Shown here in pieces: positions 17,363 through 26,756 of a DNA stretch of 64,000 nt. The position numbers and the translations under genes were made by a program. Origin of the DNA: Sulfitobacter sp. 20_GPM-1509m (GTDB taxonomy: Bacteria > Pseudomonadota > Alphaproteobacteria > Rhodobacterales > Rhodobacteraceae). The stretch's first letter is position 1; the number at the start of each line of letters is the position of its first letter. Location: assembly GCF_000620505.1 (NCBI RefSeq), contig NZ_JIBC01000011.1:1-64000 (forward strand), read 5' to 3'. A model generated the notes under the pieces. The model saw nothing but the letters and a program-made list of their open reading frames with translations, searched no databases and was not told the DNA's origin.

Positions 17363-18982
17363 CTAGACAGCCTGATCAGCCAAGACCTGATGAGTGCTGT
17401 GCTGAGCCAAGATCATGTCTGCAGCCCGCTCGCCAATAACGACGCATGGCGCCATAGTGTTGCCCGAGGTAATACGCGGCATTATGGAAGAATCTGCGAC
17501 ACGCAAATTTTCGATACCGTAGACCCTAAGCTGTCCGTCAACCACAGAATCGCTGTCCTGCCCCATCTTGGCCGTGCATGACTGGTGCCAATAGGTAACC
17601 CCCGATTTCCGAATAAAGTCGATCATTCCCGCTTCGTCCCGCGCGCCGGGCGCTGTTTCATTTTGAACCAACGACCGAAACGCCGCATCATTTCCAACCT
17701 CGCGGCAGAGATTCACGGCGGCTAAGGCAGCTGCCATATCCTCGGGGTCGCTGAGGGTGTTCGGTTCAATAATCATAGGATCATTGACGCCTGGACCTGA
17801 CAGGCGAATACGCCCACGGCTCTTTGGTTGAGCTAGCCCTGCAAACATTGTCCACCCGTGCTCGGGCGTCTCAAGCTGAGTTTCTTCAGGGGACGGAACC
17901 GGAAACTCCAATTGACATTGTAAAATGTCAGGCTGGGTCAGGTGGGATTGGCTTTTCCAGTATAGTGTCGCCTCACAGCCGCCTGCTTGCGGCTCCTGTG
18001 CTTTCTTATACGCCCAAGTACATCCAAAGGCGATATGGTCCTGATGATTTCGTCCAACCCCTGGAAGATGCTGAACCACGGCGATCCCGTGTTTACTCAG
18101 TTCTTCCTGATCTCCAACGCCAGACTGCATCAGCACTTTTGGGGTGTTGATTGCCCCCATTGACAGGATGGTTTCGCAGCGCGCACGGTATTGTTGAAGC
18201 TCACCGTCTTTCGAAATCTCGACGCCAATGGCTTTCTTCCCTTCAAATAACACCCGCGTGACCATTGCGTGTGTGACGATTGTCAAGTTAGGGCGCAAAG
18301 GTGCCAGGCCAATGTAGGAATCGAATACCGTTTCCCTTTTCCCATCACGGATTCGCAGGTCGGCGATAGCCGCGCCTCCGGAGCCTTCCATCATCTCGCC
18401 GTTGGGGCTGTCAAAAACCGGAATACCGAGTGATTGAGCAGATTTGGTAAGTGCCAAAGCAGCGCTATGAGGTGACTTGGGCGGCGCAACGTAGACCGGG
18501 CCGTCAGTTCCCCGTCTTTTTTGATCCGGCGAACCCTGCCAATTCTCGATACGGCGGTAGTATCCCAGAATCGAGTCATAGCCCCATGCAGGATCCCCAG
18601 ACACGTGCGCAAAATAATCCCAGTCTGCTTTATGGCCGCGCGCCCAAACCATTACGTTAATGCTTGAGCCCCCGCCAAGCCCCTTACCCATATTCAACTG
18701 CAAACGTCGGCCTGCGAGTTCAGGAGTAGGTGCGCTGAGGAAACCCCAATCGCGTTCAGTTCCAAGGTTCAAGGGCCACATGGCTGGATTGGAAACCTTT
18801 TCGTCGTGATCCCCTCCACCGGCTTCTATTAACAGTACTTTTACACTTTCATCTTTGGCCAAGCGTGCGGCCACAACGGAACCGCTTGAACCGGCACCAC
18901 ATACAATGAAGTCAAAATCCCGCTGCTCTTCAGTCGACGAGCCCTGCTGTGGGTGCATCGTCTTACTCTTGGTATTTATCAT
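17363..18982 (-). CDS. GMC-family FAD oxidoreductase (choline dehydrogenase-like)
   Basis: A 539-residue glucose-methanol-choline oxidoreductase. The FAD dinucleotide fold is FIVCGAGSSGSVVAARL (about residues 25-41). The GMC signature 1 is MGKGLGGGSSINVMVWARG, and the active-site pair is the histidine of YWHQSCTAKMG and the asparagine of SGNTMAP near the C-terminus. It oxidises an alcohol to an aldehyde, passing electrons to oxygen or a quinone. Length is normal. On the same strand, a LysR gene lies about 330 bases upstream but faces the peptide importer operon, so that regulator may or may not also act here. The substrate is not predictable; many annotations as choline dehydrogenase in this family are wrong. 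Confidence 0.92.
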   Translation of the reverse strand: MINTKSKTMHPQQGSSTEEQRDFDFIVCGAGSSGSVVAARLAKDESVKVLLIEAGGGDHDEKVSNPAMWPLNLGTERDWGFLSAPTPELAGRRLQLNMGKGLGGGSSINVMVWARGHKADWDYFAHVSGDPAWGYDSILGYYRRIENWQGSPDQKRRGTDGPVYVAPPKSPHSAALALTKSAQSLGIPVFDSPNGEMMEGSGGAAIADLRIRDGKRETVFDSYIGLAPLRPNLTIVTHAMVTRVLFEGKKAIGVEISKDGELQQYRARCETILSMGAINTPKVLMQSGVGDQEELSKHGIAVVQHLPGVGRNHQDHIAFGCTWAYKKAQEPQAGGCEATLYWKSQSHLTQPDILQCQLEFPVPSPEETQLETPEHGWTMFAGLAQPKSRGRIRLSGPGVNDPMIIEPNTLSDPEDMAAALAAVNLCREVGNDAAFRSLVQNETAPGARDEAGMIDFIRKSGVTYWHQSCTAKMGQDSDSVVDGQLRVYGIENLRVADSSIMPRITSGNTMAPCVVIGERAADMILAQHSTHQVLADQAV

Positions 18983-19311
18983 GGCCGTCCTTTCTCTCTG
19001 GCTAATGAAATGAGCTAGTAGGCGGCTTTGGCTTCAATAACAATCGATTCTATCAGTTCTATCATTTTATCACGATTTTATGATTGAATCATAGCAAAGG
19101 GTTCAATCTGAAGTCGTGGTAGCGCCAGAGTTGACGCGCTTCAGTTCAAAAATGGGTTGTCTGTGGAAGGGGCCAATTTGTCCGTGCGAACGCCGATGCG
19201 CAGGCAGAAATGTCCAAATTCAAGTGAAAATGGGCGAGCCTGAGTTTTGCTAAGTGGCTTCATCGTTCCGATGATCAGGTTTACCGGCAGCGGTGCGAGA
19301 TCGCTTGCGGA
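18983..19311. other. Intergenic stretch, promoter of GMC gene, otherwise nothing recognised
   Basis: About 330 bases lie between the LysR stop and the GMC start. AT-rich sequence near 19040-19100 probably contains the GMC promoter. A short peptide-like frame near 19180-19310 (SFAKWLHRSDDQVYRQ) looks protein-like but has no start codon or family match; it could be a gene remnant. Confidence 0.35.
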
Positions 19312-20244
19312 TTATGCGTGGGGTCCTTGCGAATCCAGATCCAGCGTTCCGCAATGGCTCTTGAGAGCATCAATAAAGGCAGAGGTGAACTTTGAGGGAA
19401 GCCGGTTTTTTGGCATGTAAATGCAATAGTTATATTTGATCTCTGGGACAAAAGGTCGGGTGACGACGCCCGAGGCGCGCCAGTGGGCTGCCGAGAATGG
19501 CTCTAGTATCGAGATACCCAGTCCCTGTGCGACAAGGCTGTAAGCAACCGCCGATCTCTTAACGTGAAAGGCAACCAATGGTGGCGGATCGAAGAGTGCA
19601 AACAGCTCGTAATGCCCGCGCCAATCCAAGTCAGGCTCGGCGTCGAGCGCGATAAGCCGCTCATCGCGCAGGTCTTCGAGTGTCACGACGTACTTTTGGG
19701 TCAAAGGGTGGCCCTCGGGCAAAACACAGCGAAATTTTGCGGTGACCAATGGGATTTTTACCAAATCTCCTTCCGAGTGCATTTCGTTGCAAATCAAAAG
19801 GTCAATCTCGCCTTTCTCCATCATCCGCCGCGCCTCTGCCGGGCCGCAGACCTGGATCGACGCAGTGAAGTCCGGGTGATCCTTAGCAAATCGCGCGATC
19901 ACTTCTGGTATGAAAGCCTGCGCCAGTGCTGGATAACACCCAAGGTTCAAGCCTCTGTTTCGCTTGACTTTAATCTCCTGAACCCGCGTCGAGATACGCT
20001 CGAGCCCGATGTAACTTTTTAACATTTCATCATACAGCGCCTCGGCCTCTGCCGATGGGGACACGTGCCCTTTGCGCCGTTCGAACAGGGTTAGACCCAA
20101 GCGCCTTTCAAGGTTGGAAAGTGTCCGGCTGACGGTGGGCTGAGAGGTGTAAAGCTCGGCCGCCGCCGATGTCAGCGTGCCAAAGCGCATGACCTGAAAA
20201 AACACTTCGAGCTCTCTGAAGCTAAGTTTCATAGGTATATCCAT
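19312..20244 (-). CDS. LysR-family regulator of the deacylase/peptide-importer operon
   Basis: A 310-residue LTTR. The HTH is in LSFRELEVFFQVMRFGTLTSAAAELYTSQPTVSRTLSNLERRLGLTLFERRKG. The C-domain is of the type seen in regulators of amino-acid and opine catabolism (LICNEMHSEGDLVKIPLV). The start could be ATG 20244 or ATG 20232. It is divergent from the argE-like gene, and the space between them has a perfect 11-bp inverted repeat. It likely activates the argE-dpp operon when its substrate is present; the ligand is unknown. Confidence 0.9.
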   Translation of the reverse strand: MDIPMKLSFRELEVFFQVMRFGTLTSAAAELYTSQPTVSRTLSNLERRLGLTLFERRKGHVSPSAEAEALYDEMLKSYIGLERISTRVQEIKVKRNRGLNLGCYPALAQAFIPEVIARFAKDHPDFTASIQVCGPAEARRMMEKGEIDLLICNEMHSEGDLVKIPLVTAKFRCVLPEGHPLTQKYVVTLEDLRDERLIALDAEPDLDWRGHYELFALFDPPPLVAFHVKRSAVAYSLVAQGLGISILEPFSAAHWRASGVVTRPFVPEIKYNYCIYMPKNRLPSKFTSAFIDALKSHCGTLDLDSQGPHA

Positions 20245-20255
20245 TATGAATACCT

Positions 20256-20282
20256 TTTGTAAAAAAGGATATTTTTTACAAA
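20256..20282. promoter_or_regulatory. Perfect 11-bp inverted repeat, candidate LysR operator
   Basis: TTTGTAAAAAA at 20256-20266 and TTTTTTACAAA at 20272-20282 are perfect complements around GGATA. The site is 12 bases upstream of the LysR start and 50 bases upstream of the argE-like start, and it contains T-N11-A spacing typical of LTTR boxes. A weaker GGTAT/ATACC repeat overlaps the LysR start (20234-20254). Confidence 0.65.
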
Positions 20283-20331
20283 GTCAAGCATCTGTCAGAG
20301 TTGCGCTCAACGAAACCTGACGAGATGAATA

Positions 20332-21459
20332 ATGCAGAGCACCGATACCCTGGACGTTTTGGAAAAACTGGTGTCGCTCGATACGACATCGCACAAGAGC
20401 AACCTGGATTTGGTCGCATATATCGAAACCTATCTGAAAGAATTTGGGATCGACTCCCGTCGCGTTCCCAGTGCTTGCGGCGAGAAAGCCAGCCTCTTTG
20501 CGACTGTCGGGCCGAACATTGCCGGCGGCGTCGTTCTCAGCGGGCATACGGACGTTGTTCCCTCTGCCGCCGACGAATGGCTGAGCGATCCCTTTACGCT
20601 TGATGTGCGCGAAGGTCGTGCATACGGGCGCGGTACCACGGATATGAAAGGATTTCTGGCGGTCTGTCTGGCTGCGGTGCCAAAGATGTGTGCGGCCAAT
20701 CTGACCAAGCCGATCCATCTGGCCTTTAGCTACGACGAAGAACCGGGATGTATCGCAGCACCCGAGATGATCGCAGACATGCACAGCGTCCTGCCGGACG
20801 TAGACATGGTGATCGTGGGCGAGCCAACCGGCATGAAGATCGCCAACATGCACAAGGGCGTGTTGCTCCTGACAGTGACAGTCACGGGTCTGGAGGCGCA
20901 TTCCAGCCGCCCCGACATCGGTGTCAGTGCCATCGAGGCAGCGGCAGGCATGATCGCCGACCTCTACAAGATTGAAGACCCGTCGCTTGACGTGCAAACC
21001 CGCCCGACCCTGAACGTGGGGCAAGTGAACGGCGGCACCGCCAACAATATCATTGCGGGCACCTGCACCTTCTCCATCGGTCTGCGGTACCTGAAAGAAG
21101 GTGAGCTTGAAACGCACCGGACCCAAATTCTGGATATCCTGAACGCGACCGATGCGCGGCTGAAACGCATTAATCCTAAGCTGGGCGTGCGCTGGGACAC
21201 ACATTTCATTCCCTCTCTCGATCCCGAGAAAGACACATCCGCCGAGGTGCGGCTTAAAAACCTCGTCGGTGCCAATCAGGCCATTACCGTCCCCTTTGCC
21301 ACCGAGGCAGGCCAGTTCCAGCAGGTCGGCTGGTCCACGGTTGTAATGGGGCCTGGACATATCGACCAGGCCCATACCGTCGACGAATTCATCGACATCG
21401 AACAACTGGATAAGGCTATGGACGCCATCGAATTGGTGATTGCGCAGCAGTCCCAATAA
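20332..21459 (+). CDS. argE: M20-family deacylase, acetylornithine deacetylase-like
   Basis: A 375-residue M20 metallopeptidase-family protein with all zinc-site motifs: SGHTDVVP (about residues 64-71), GRGTTDMKG with the bridging Asp, DEEPG with the catalytic Glu, and the last ligand His in GPGHIDQAHTVDEF. The insertion of the lid/dimerisation domain sits between residues 180 and 290. ArgE removes acetyl from N-acetylornithine. As first gene of an operon with a peptide-type ABC importer, it more likely hydrolyses an imported N-acyl amino acid or small peptide than serving arginine biosynthesis. The divergent LysR and its palindrome probably control it. Confidence 0.88.
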   Translation: MQSTDTLDVLEKLVSLDTTSHKSNLDLVAYIETYLKEFGIDSRRVPSACGEKASLFATVGPNIAGGVVLSGHTDVVPSAADEWLSDPFTLDVREGRAYGRGTTDMKGFLAVCLAAVPKMCAANLTKPIHLAFSYDEEPGCIAAPEMIADMHSVLPDVDMVIVGEPTGMKIANMHKGVLLLTVTVTGLEAHSSRPDIGVSAIEAAAGMIADLYKIEDPSLDVQTRPTLNVGQVNGGTANNIIAGTCTFSIGLRYLKEGELETHRTQILDILNATDARLKRINPKLGVRWDTHFIPSLDPEKDTSAEVRLKNLVGANQAITVPFATEAGQFQQVGWSTVVMGPGHIDQAHTVDEFIDIEQLDKAMDAIELVIAQQSQ

Positions 21460-21500
21460 TCCGCGGAAAAAATAAAAAACGTCTCAACAAGGAGAAACCA

Positions 21501-23093
21501 ATGTACCTAAGCACCGCAACCAAAGCGCTGTTGGCCTGCGTGGCCATGGCCGCACCGGCCGCCGCCGAAAATTTCAAGTTTTCCTATCAGGGGGACATCT
21601 CGACGCTTGACCCGCACAGCCTGAACGAAGTGTTCACGCTTGGCATGATGAACAACGTCTACGAGGGTCTGGCCCTCTATGACGGCGAGATGAAACTTCA
21701 GCCCGGGCTGGCGGTCGGGTGGGAAACAACCTCGCCGACCACCTGGCGCGTCAAACTGCGCGAGGGCGTGACCTTCCACGAGGGTGGTACGTTCGACGCA
21801 GACGATGTGATATTTTCGTGGCAGCGCGGTCTGACTGAAGGATCCGACCAAAAAGGCCGCGCCGGGCTTATCAAGGCGATTGAAAAGCTGGGTCCTTACG
21901 AGATCAAGATAGAGACCCATGATCCCTATCCGATCCTGATGCAGGAAATGACCTCGTTCTTCATCATGGACAAGGAATGGTCCGAGGAGAACGGTGCGAC
22001 CGAAGCCTCAAGCATCAAGGATTCCTCCAACGTCGGCTATGCCGGTCAGCACACGAACGGCACGGGGCCGTTCCGGATCACCGCGCGTCAGCCCGGGGTC
22101 TCTACCACCTTTGACCGGTTTGATGGTTATTGGAACGACGACATCGCCACGAACGTGACCCATGCGGAGTTTGTCCCCATTCAGGAACCGGCGACCCGCG
22201 TGTCGGCCCTGATCTCTGGCGAGATGGATCTGATCTTCCCTGTTCCTGTTCAGGACTGGAGCCGCCTGGAAAGCGCCGAGGGCATTGCCCCGTTGTCCGG
22301 TCCGGAAATCCGCACCATGTATTTCGGTATGGACCAGTCCCGCGACGAGCTGTTGTTTTCGTCGGTCAAGGGTAAGAACCCGATGAAGGATGTGCGCGTC
22401 CGCGCGGCCTTTGCACATGCGATCAACGTACAAGCGATTGCCGACAAGGTTATGCGTGGCGCGGCCACTCCGGCGGGCATTATCATCGCTCCGCAGGTCA
22501 CCGGCTTTGACGAGACGCTGAACACACCTTTTGTCTATGACCCCGAACTGTCGAAAAAACTGCTGGCCGAGGCGGGCTATCCCGACGGGTTCTCGATCAC
22601 GCTGGATTGCCCGAACGACCGCTATGTCAACGACGAGAAAATCTGCGTCGCGGCGGCCTCGATGCTCAGCAAGGTGGGTATCGACGTCGATGTGGTCGCA
22701 GAAACCAAGTCGCGCTACTTCGGTCGTCTGTTTGCGCAGGGCGGTTACGAGACCAGTTTCTACTTCCTCGGTTGGACGCCTGCCTCGGTGGATGCCCACA
22801 ACTCGTTCTTCAACATCCTGACCTGCCGCAACACGGAAACCGGGGCAGGGGCCTATAACATCGGCGGCTACTGCAACGCGCGTGTGGCTGAAATCACCGA
22901 TATCATTGCCTCGGAAGTGGATCCCGACAAGCGTCAGGCCCTAATCAGCGAAGCCCTGAAGTTGTCGCGTGACGATGTGGCCTACATCCCCCTGTTCCAA
23001 CAGCCTTTGTCCTGGGGTGTGAGCGACCGGGTGACGGTCACGCAACGCAGCGACGATGTTCTGGACCTGCGCTCAGTGGTCGTCGGGAACTGA
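21501..23093 (+). CDS. Peptide-type ABC importer, periplasmic binding protein (SBP family 5)
   Basis: A 530-residue family 5 solute-binding protein with Sec signal peptide (MYLSTATKALLACVAMAAPAAA). Family phrases are DISTLDPHSLNEVFTLGMMNNVYEGL, GVTFHEGGTFDADDVIFSW, and GTGPFRI. It captures the substrate in the periplasm and delivers it to the DppB/DppC-like permeases that follow. The family binds di- and oligopeptides, opines, heme or sugars. It follows the deacylase by 41 bases. A hairpin (23111-23135) between this gene and the permease probably boosts production of the binding protein. Confidence 0.92.
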   Translation: MYLSTATKALLACVAMAAPAAAENFKFSYQGDISTLDPHSLNEVFTLGMMNNVYEGLALYDGEMKLQPGLAVGWETTSPTTWRVKLREGVTFHEGGTFDADDVIFSWQRGLTEGSDQKGRAGLIKAIEKLGPYEIKIETHDPYPILMQEMTSFFIMDKEWSEENGATEASSIKDSSNVGYAGQHTNGTGPFRITARQPGVSTTFDRFDGYWNDDIATNVTHAEFVPIQEPATRVSALISGEMDLIFPVPVQDWSRLESAEGIAPLSGPEIRTMYFGMDQSRDELLFSSVKGKNPMKDVRVRAAFAHAINVQAIADKVMRGAATPAGIIIAPQVTGFDETLNTPFVYDPELSKKLLAEAGYPDGFSITLDCPNDRYVNDEKICVAAASMLSKVGIDVDVVAETKSRYFGRLFAQGGYETSFYFLGWTPASVDAHNSFFNILTCRNTETGAGAYNIGGYCNARVAEITDIIASEVDPDKRQALISEALKLSRDDVAYIPLFQQPLSWGVSDRVTVTQRSDDVLDLRSVVVGN

Positions 23094-23110
23094 TCTGCCG
23101 CAAACCTGCC

Positions 23111-23135
23111 GGTCGGTGTCCTTCACCGGCCGACC
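23111..23135 (+). repeat. Intercistronic hairpin after the binding-protein gene
   Basis: GGTCGGTG at 23111-23118 pairs with CACCGGCCGACC at 23124-23135 with one bulged base. It lies between the abundant binding protein and the permease; such hairpins protect the upstream mRNA from 3' decay or partly stop transcription. Confidence 0.5.
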
Positions 23136-23156
23136 TCTCCAAGAGCGGGGCCAAAC

Positions 23157-24131
23157 ATGCTGAAACTCATTCTAAACAGGCTTGCCCACAGTGTCGTTGT
23201 GATGCTGGCCGTGGCGCTGATCGCATTCTCCATGGTCGCCTTTCTGGGCGATCCCATCTCGAACATGGTCGGTCAGGACACAACTGTCGCTGAACGTGCA
23301 GCGTTGCGTGAAAACCTGGGGCTGAACGATCCATTGCCGGTGCAATTCGTCCGCTTCCTAAGCCACGCCGTCCAAGGTGACTTTGGACTAAGCTACAGTC
23401 TGCGGGTGCCAGTCAGCGAACTTTTTGCCGAACGAATGCCTGCAACGCTTGAGCTGTCGATAATTTCTGCGATCTTCGCTCTGCTGATCGGGATACCACT
23501 GGGCATCCACACGGCGATCAACCGCGACAGCTTCACCACGCAGGCCATTCTCAGCTCGTCCCTTGTCGGCGTATCGCTTCCGACCTTCCTGATTGGTATC
23601 CTGCTGATCCTGATCTTTGGCGTGATGCTGCGCTGGCTGCCCACCTTCGGTCGCGGCGACGTTGTGATGATCGGCGGATGGAGCACGGGATTGCTGACCA
23701 GTTCGGGCCTGCGGTCGCTGGTGTTGCCGGTGGCAACCCTGACCATCTTTCAACTGACCCTGATAATCCGGCTTGTGCGGGCCGAGATGATGGAGGTCCT
23801 GCGCACTGATTTCATCAAGTTCGCCCGCGCCCGTGGGATCCGCCGCAAGGCACTGAACTATCGCCACGCGCTGAAGAACACGATGATGCCGGTGATCACC
23901 GTTGTTGGTCTGCAACTGGGCAATATCATCGCCTTTTCGCTGATCACCGAAAGCGTGTTTCAGTGGCCGGGGATGGGTCTGCTGTTCGTTCAGGCCATCG
24001 GGAACGCCGATATTCCGGTGATGGTGGCCTATCTGATGATCATTGCCCTCATCTTCGTGCTGATCAACCTGATCGTGGACCTGCTGCACTTTGTCCTCGA
24101 TCCCCGCCTGCACAGCTCGGGAGCAAACTAA
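23157..24131 (+). CDS. Peptide-type ABC importer permease (DppB-like)
   Basis: A 324-residue inner-membrane permease with six predicted helices, the N-terminal DppB signature (LAHSVVVMLAVALIAFSMVAFLGDP) and the EAA coupling loop VLRTDFIKFARARGIRRKAL around residue 220, which contacts the ATPase. It forms the channel with the DppC-like protein. The stop codon overlaps the next start by one base (TAATG), so the two are coupled. Confidence 0.92.
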   Translation: MLKLILNRLAHSVVVMLAVALIAFSMVAFLGDPISNMVGQDTTVAERAALRENLGLNDPLPVQFVRFLSHAVQGDFGLSYSLRVPVSELFAERMPATLELSIISAIFALLIGIPLGIHTAINRDSFTTQAILSSSLVGVSLPTFLIGILLILIFGVMLRWLPTFGRGDVVMIGGWSTGLLTSSGLRSLVLPVATLTIFQLTLIIRLVRAEMMEVLRTDFIKFARARGIRRKALNYRHALKNTMMPVITVVGLQLGNIIAFSLITESVFQWPGMGLLFVQAIGNADIPVMVAYLMIIALIFVLINLIVDLLHFVLDPRLHSSGAN

Positions 24132-25045
24132 TGTTCAAATCCTTCTCCCATTTTCTCCAGTCCGATCTGGTCTACAATTTCACACGCAGCCGCGTCGCAG
24201 TCGGCTCGGCCGTGGTGGCCCTGCTCATCATCGCGGCCAGCATGCTGGCGCCTGTACTATCGCCCCAGAACCCGTTTGATCTGATGTCGCTGGATATCAT
24301 GGAGTCCAACCTGCCTCCGGCTTGGGAAAGCGGTGGCGACCCAAAGTTTCTGCTGGGCACCGACGATCAGGGCCGCGACATGCTTTCGGCAACCCTTTAC
24401 GGCCTTCGGATTTCGCTGATCATCGGCGTGCTGTCGGTGGCCCTGTCGCTGCTGGTCGGCGTGACGCTTGGGCTGGTGTCGGGCTATCTTGGCGGGATCG
24501 TTGATACGCTCATCATGCGGGTGGCCGATGTCCAGCTGTCGTTCCCTGCCATCCTAATTGCACTGATCGTCGACGGCGCTTTCCGCATCCTGCTGGATAA
24601 GGAAATGCACGACCGTGCGGCGATCTACGTCATCATCCTGGCCATCGCGGCCTCGGGTTGGGTGCAATATGCGCGCACCGTGCGCTCTTGCGTGCTGTCC
24701 GAGAAGGGCAAGGAATACGTCGAAGCGGCGCGGATCATCGGGCTGGGTCCGGTCCTGATCATGGTGCGCCATATCCTGCCCAACGTCATGGGGCCGGTTT
24801 TTGTTGTGGCGACCCTGCACATCGCCATGGCGATCATCATCGAAGCGACGCTGAGCTTTCTGGGCCTTGGTCTGCCGCCGACGACACCGTCGCTGGGCAC
24901 GCTGATCCGCACCGGCAACGAATATCTCTTTTCCGGCGACTGGTGGATCACGATCTTTCCGGGGGCTGCGCTGATGATCTTCTCGCTTTCGGTCAACCTC
25001 TTTGGCGATTGGCTGCGTGACGCCATGAACCCCAAACTTCTCTAG
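24131..25045 (+). CDS. Peptide-type ABC importer permease (DppC-like)
   Basis: A 304-residue permease starting at ATG 24131; the longer open frame upstream is overlap with dppB. It has the DppC hallmarks: an N-terminal helix, a periplasmic loop with LLGTDDQGRDMLSATLYGLR, and the coupling loop SEKGKEYVEAARIIGLGP followed by HILPNVMGP. It pairs with the DppB-like subunit. The next gene starts nine bases on, with AGGAGG just before it. Confidence 0.92.
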   Translation: MFKSFSHFLQSDLVYNFTRSRVAVGSAVVALLIIAASMLAPVLSPQNPFDLMSLDIMESNLPPAWESGGDPKFLLGTDDQGRDMLSATLYGLRISLIIGVLSVALSLLVGVTLGLVSGYLGGIVDTLIMRVADVQLSFPAILIALIVDGAFRILLDKEMHDRAAIYVIILAIAASGWVQYARTVRSCVLSEKGKEYVEAARIIGLGPVLIMVRHILPNVMGPVFVVATLHIAMAIIIEATLSFLGLGLPPTTPSLGTLIRTGNEYLFSGDWWITIFPGAALMIFSLSVNLFGDWLRDAMNPKLL

Positions 25046-25053
25046 GAGGTTAC

Positions 25054-26730
25054 ATGCTGCTTGATATTTCAAATCTGACCGTCAAATACCCGTCCCGCCA
25101 CGGCGAGTTTACGGCGCTCAAGGATGTGACTCTGACGCTTGAAGCGGGCGAGATCCTGGGGCTGGTTGGTGAGTCAGGTGCAGGCAAGTCGACTGTGGGC
25201 AATGCCGTGATCGGTCTGCTGGCCAAGCCCGGCTTTGTCGACCACGGACGCATCACATTGACCGGTCAGCAGCTTGTGGGCCGCCCTGAGCCAGAGATGG
25301 AGCTGTTGCGCGGTGCGCGGGTGGGGATGATCTTCCAGGATCCGATGACCTCGCTCAACCCGCTTGAAACGGTGGGCTGGCAGTTGTGCGAAACCATTAT
25401 GCTGCACAAGCACTGCACGCGCCGCGCGGCCCGCACCCACGCGATCGACATGATGGAAAGTGTCGGCATTCGAGACGCCGGGGAGCGGTTCGACCACTAC
25501 CCGCATCAGTTTTCCGGCGGGATGCGGCAGCGGGTGGTGATTGCGCTGGCGATCTGCGGTGATCCGGACGTGATCATCGCGGACGAGCCGACAACCGCGC
25601 TGGATGTGTCTGTGCAATCGACAATTCTCGACCTGCTCAGGACAATCTGCCGCGAACGCGGGGTGGGGATGATCTTGGTAACTCACGACATGGGCGTGAT
25701 TGCCGAAGTCGCGGACCGCGTGGCGGTCATGTATCGCGGCGAGGTCGTGGAAGTGGGCAAGACCCGCGAGATCCTGACTGCGCCACAGCACAAATACACC
25801 CAAAGCCTGATCTCCGCCGTCCCGCGCGCGGACGTCAAAATCGAGCGGTTCCCGCTGATCAGCTATATCGAGGATGCAGGCACACCGGACCTTGCCCGTC
25901 TAAAAGCGCGCTGGACCAAACCTAAGGGCGCACAGTCCGATATCGCGCTCAGCGTACGCGATATGTCCGTCGAATTCATCACCCAACGCGCGTGGACCGG
26001 GCGCAAGTCGAAGGTGTTCCGTGCGGTCCAAAGCGTTTCCTTTGACATCCCGCGCGGCACCACGCTTGGCATCGTTGGCGAAAGCGGGTCTGGCAAGTCC
26101 ACCATCGCGCGCACCATCGCCGGAATTTACCAGCCAGCCGAGGGTGAAGTGACCTTGAACGGGATGTCCCTTACTAAGGCCAGCACCCGCGACGCCAAAC
26201 TGCGTCGTCGCGATCTTCAGATGATCTTTCAGGATCCCTATTCGTCGCTAAATGCTCGGATGCGAGTCCAGCAGATCATTGCCGAACCGATCCTGTTCCA
26301 AAAGGGCCGCGCCGCGCGAGACGAGGCGATGCGCACCGCTGACGATCTTCTTGACATCGTTGGCCTTGGCGGTGCTGCGGGGCGCAAGTTTCCGCACGAA
26401 TTTTCTGGAGGTCAGCGGCAGCGCATTTCAATCGCGCGTGCGTTGGCGACTGGGGCCAATTTTATCATTTGCGACGAACCGACCTCGGCGCTGGATGTGT
26501 CCATACAGGCGCAACTGCTAAACCTTCTGAAAGACCTCCAGCAGGAACTGGGCCTGACCCTTTTGTTTATCAGCCATGACCTGCCGGTGGTGCGACAGAT
26601 GTGCGATCGCGTCTGTGTTATGAAAAAGGGCGTGATCGTCGAGCAACAGGAGACAGAACAGCTGTTCGCCAGCCCACAGCACGCATACTCGCAACAACTT
26701 CTGGCGCTTGCCCCCAAACTGCTCAGATAG
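25054..26730 (+). CDS. Fused double ATPase of a peptide-type ABC importer (DppD-DppF)
   Basis: A 558-residue protein with two complete ABC ATPase halves. First half: Walker A GESGAGKST (about residues 40-48), signature FSGGMRQR, Walker B VIIADEPTTALD. Second half: Walker A GESGSGKST (about 347), signature FSGGQRQR, Walker B FIICDEPTSALD. In most peptide importers these are separate proteins; single-chain versions are known in alphaproteobacteria. The oligopeptide-specific C-terminal motif that normally ends each half is short here. It powers the import system encoded upstream. Confidence 0.93.
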   Translation: MLLDISNLTVKYPSRHGEFTALKDVTLTLEAGEILGLVGESGAGKSTVGNAVIGLLAKPGFVDHGRITLTGQQLVGRPEPEMELLRGARVGMIFQDPMTSLNPLETVGWQLCETIMLHKHCTRRAARTHAIDMMESVGIRDAGERFDHYPHQFSGGMRQRVVIALAICGDPDVIIADEPTTALDVSVQSTILDLLRTICRERGVGMILVTHDMGVIAEVADRVAVMYRGEVVEVGKTREILTAPQHKYTQSLISAVPRADVKIERFPLISYIEDAGTPDLARLKARWTKPKGAQSDIALSVRDMSVEFITQRAWTGRKSKVFRAVQSVSFDIPRGTTLGIVGESGSGKSTIARTIAGIYQPAEGEVTLNGMSLTKASTRDAKLRRRDLQMIFQDPYSSLNARMRVQQIIAEPILFQKGRAARDEAMRTADDLLDIVGLGGAAGRKFPHEFSGGQRQRISIARALATGANFIICDEPTSALDVSIQAQLLNLLKDLQQELGLTLLFISHDLPVVRQMCDRVCVMKKGVIVEQQETEQLFASPQHAYSQQLLALAPKLLR

Positions 26731-26756
26731 CATGTTACTTCCCGAGGAGACGGCGC

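Noticed and set aside
20284-21456. 390-codon minus-strand frame opposite the argE-like gene
   Set aside because: Shadow ORF; the M20 motifs are all on the plus strand.
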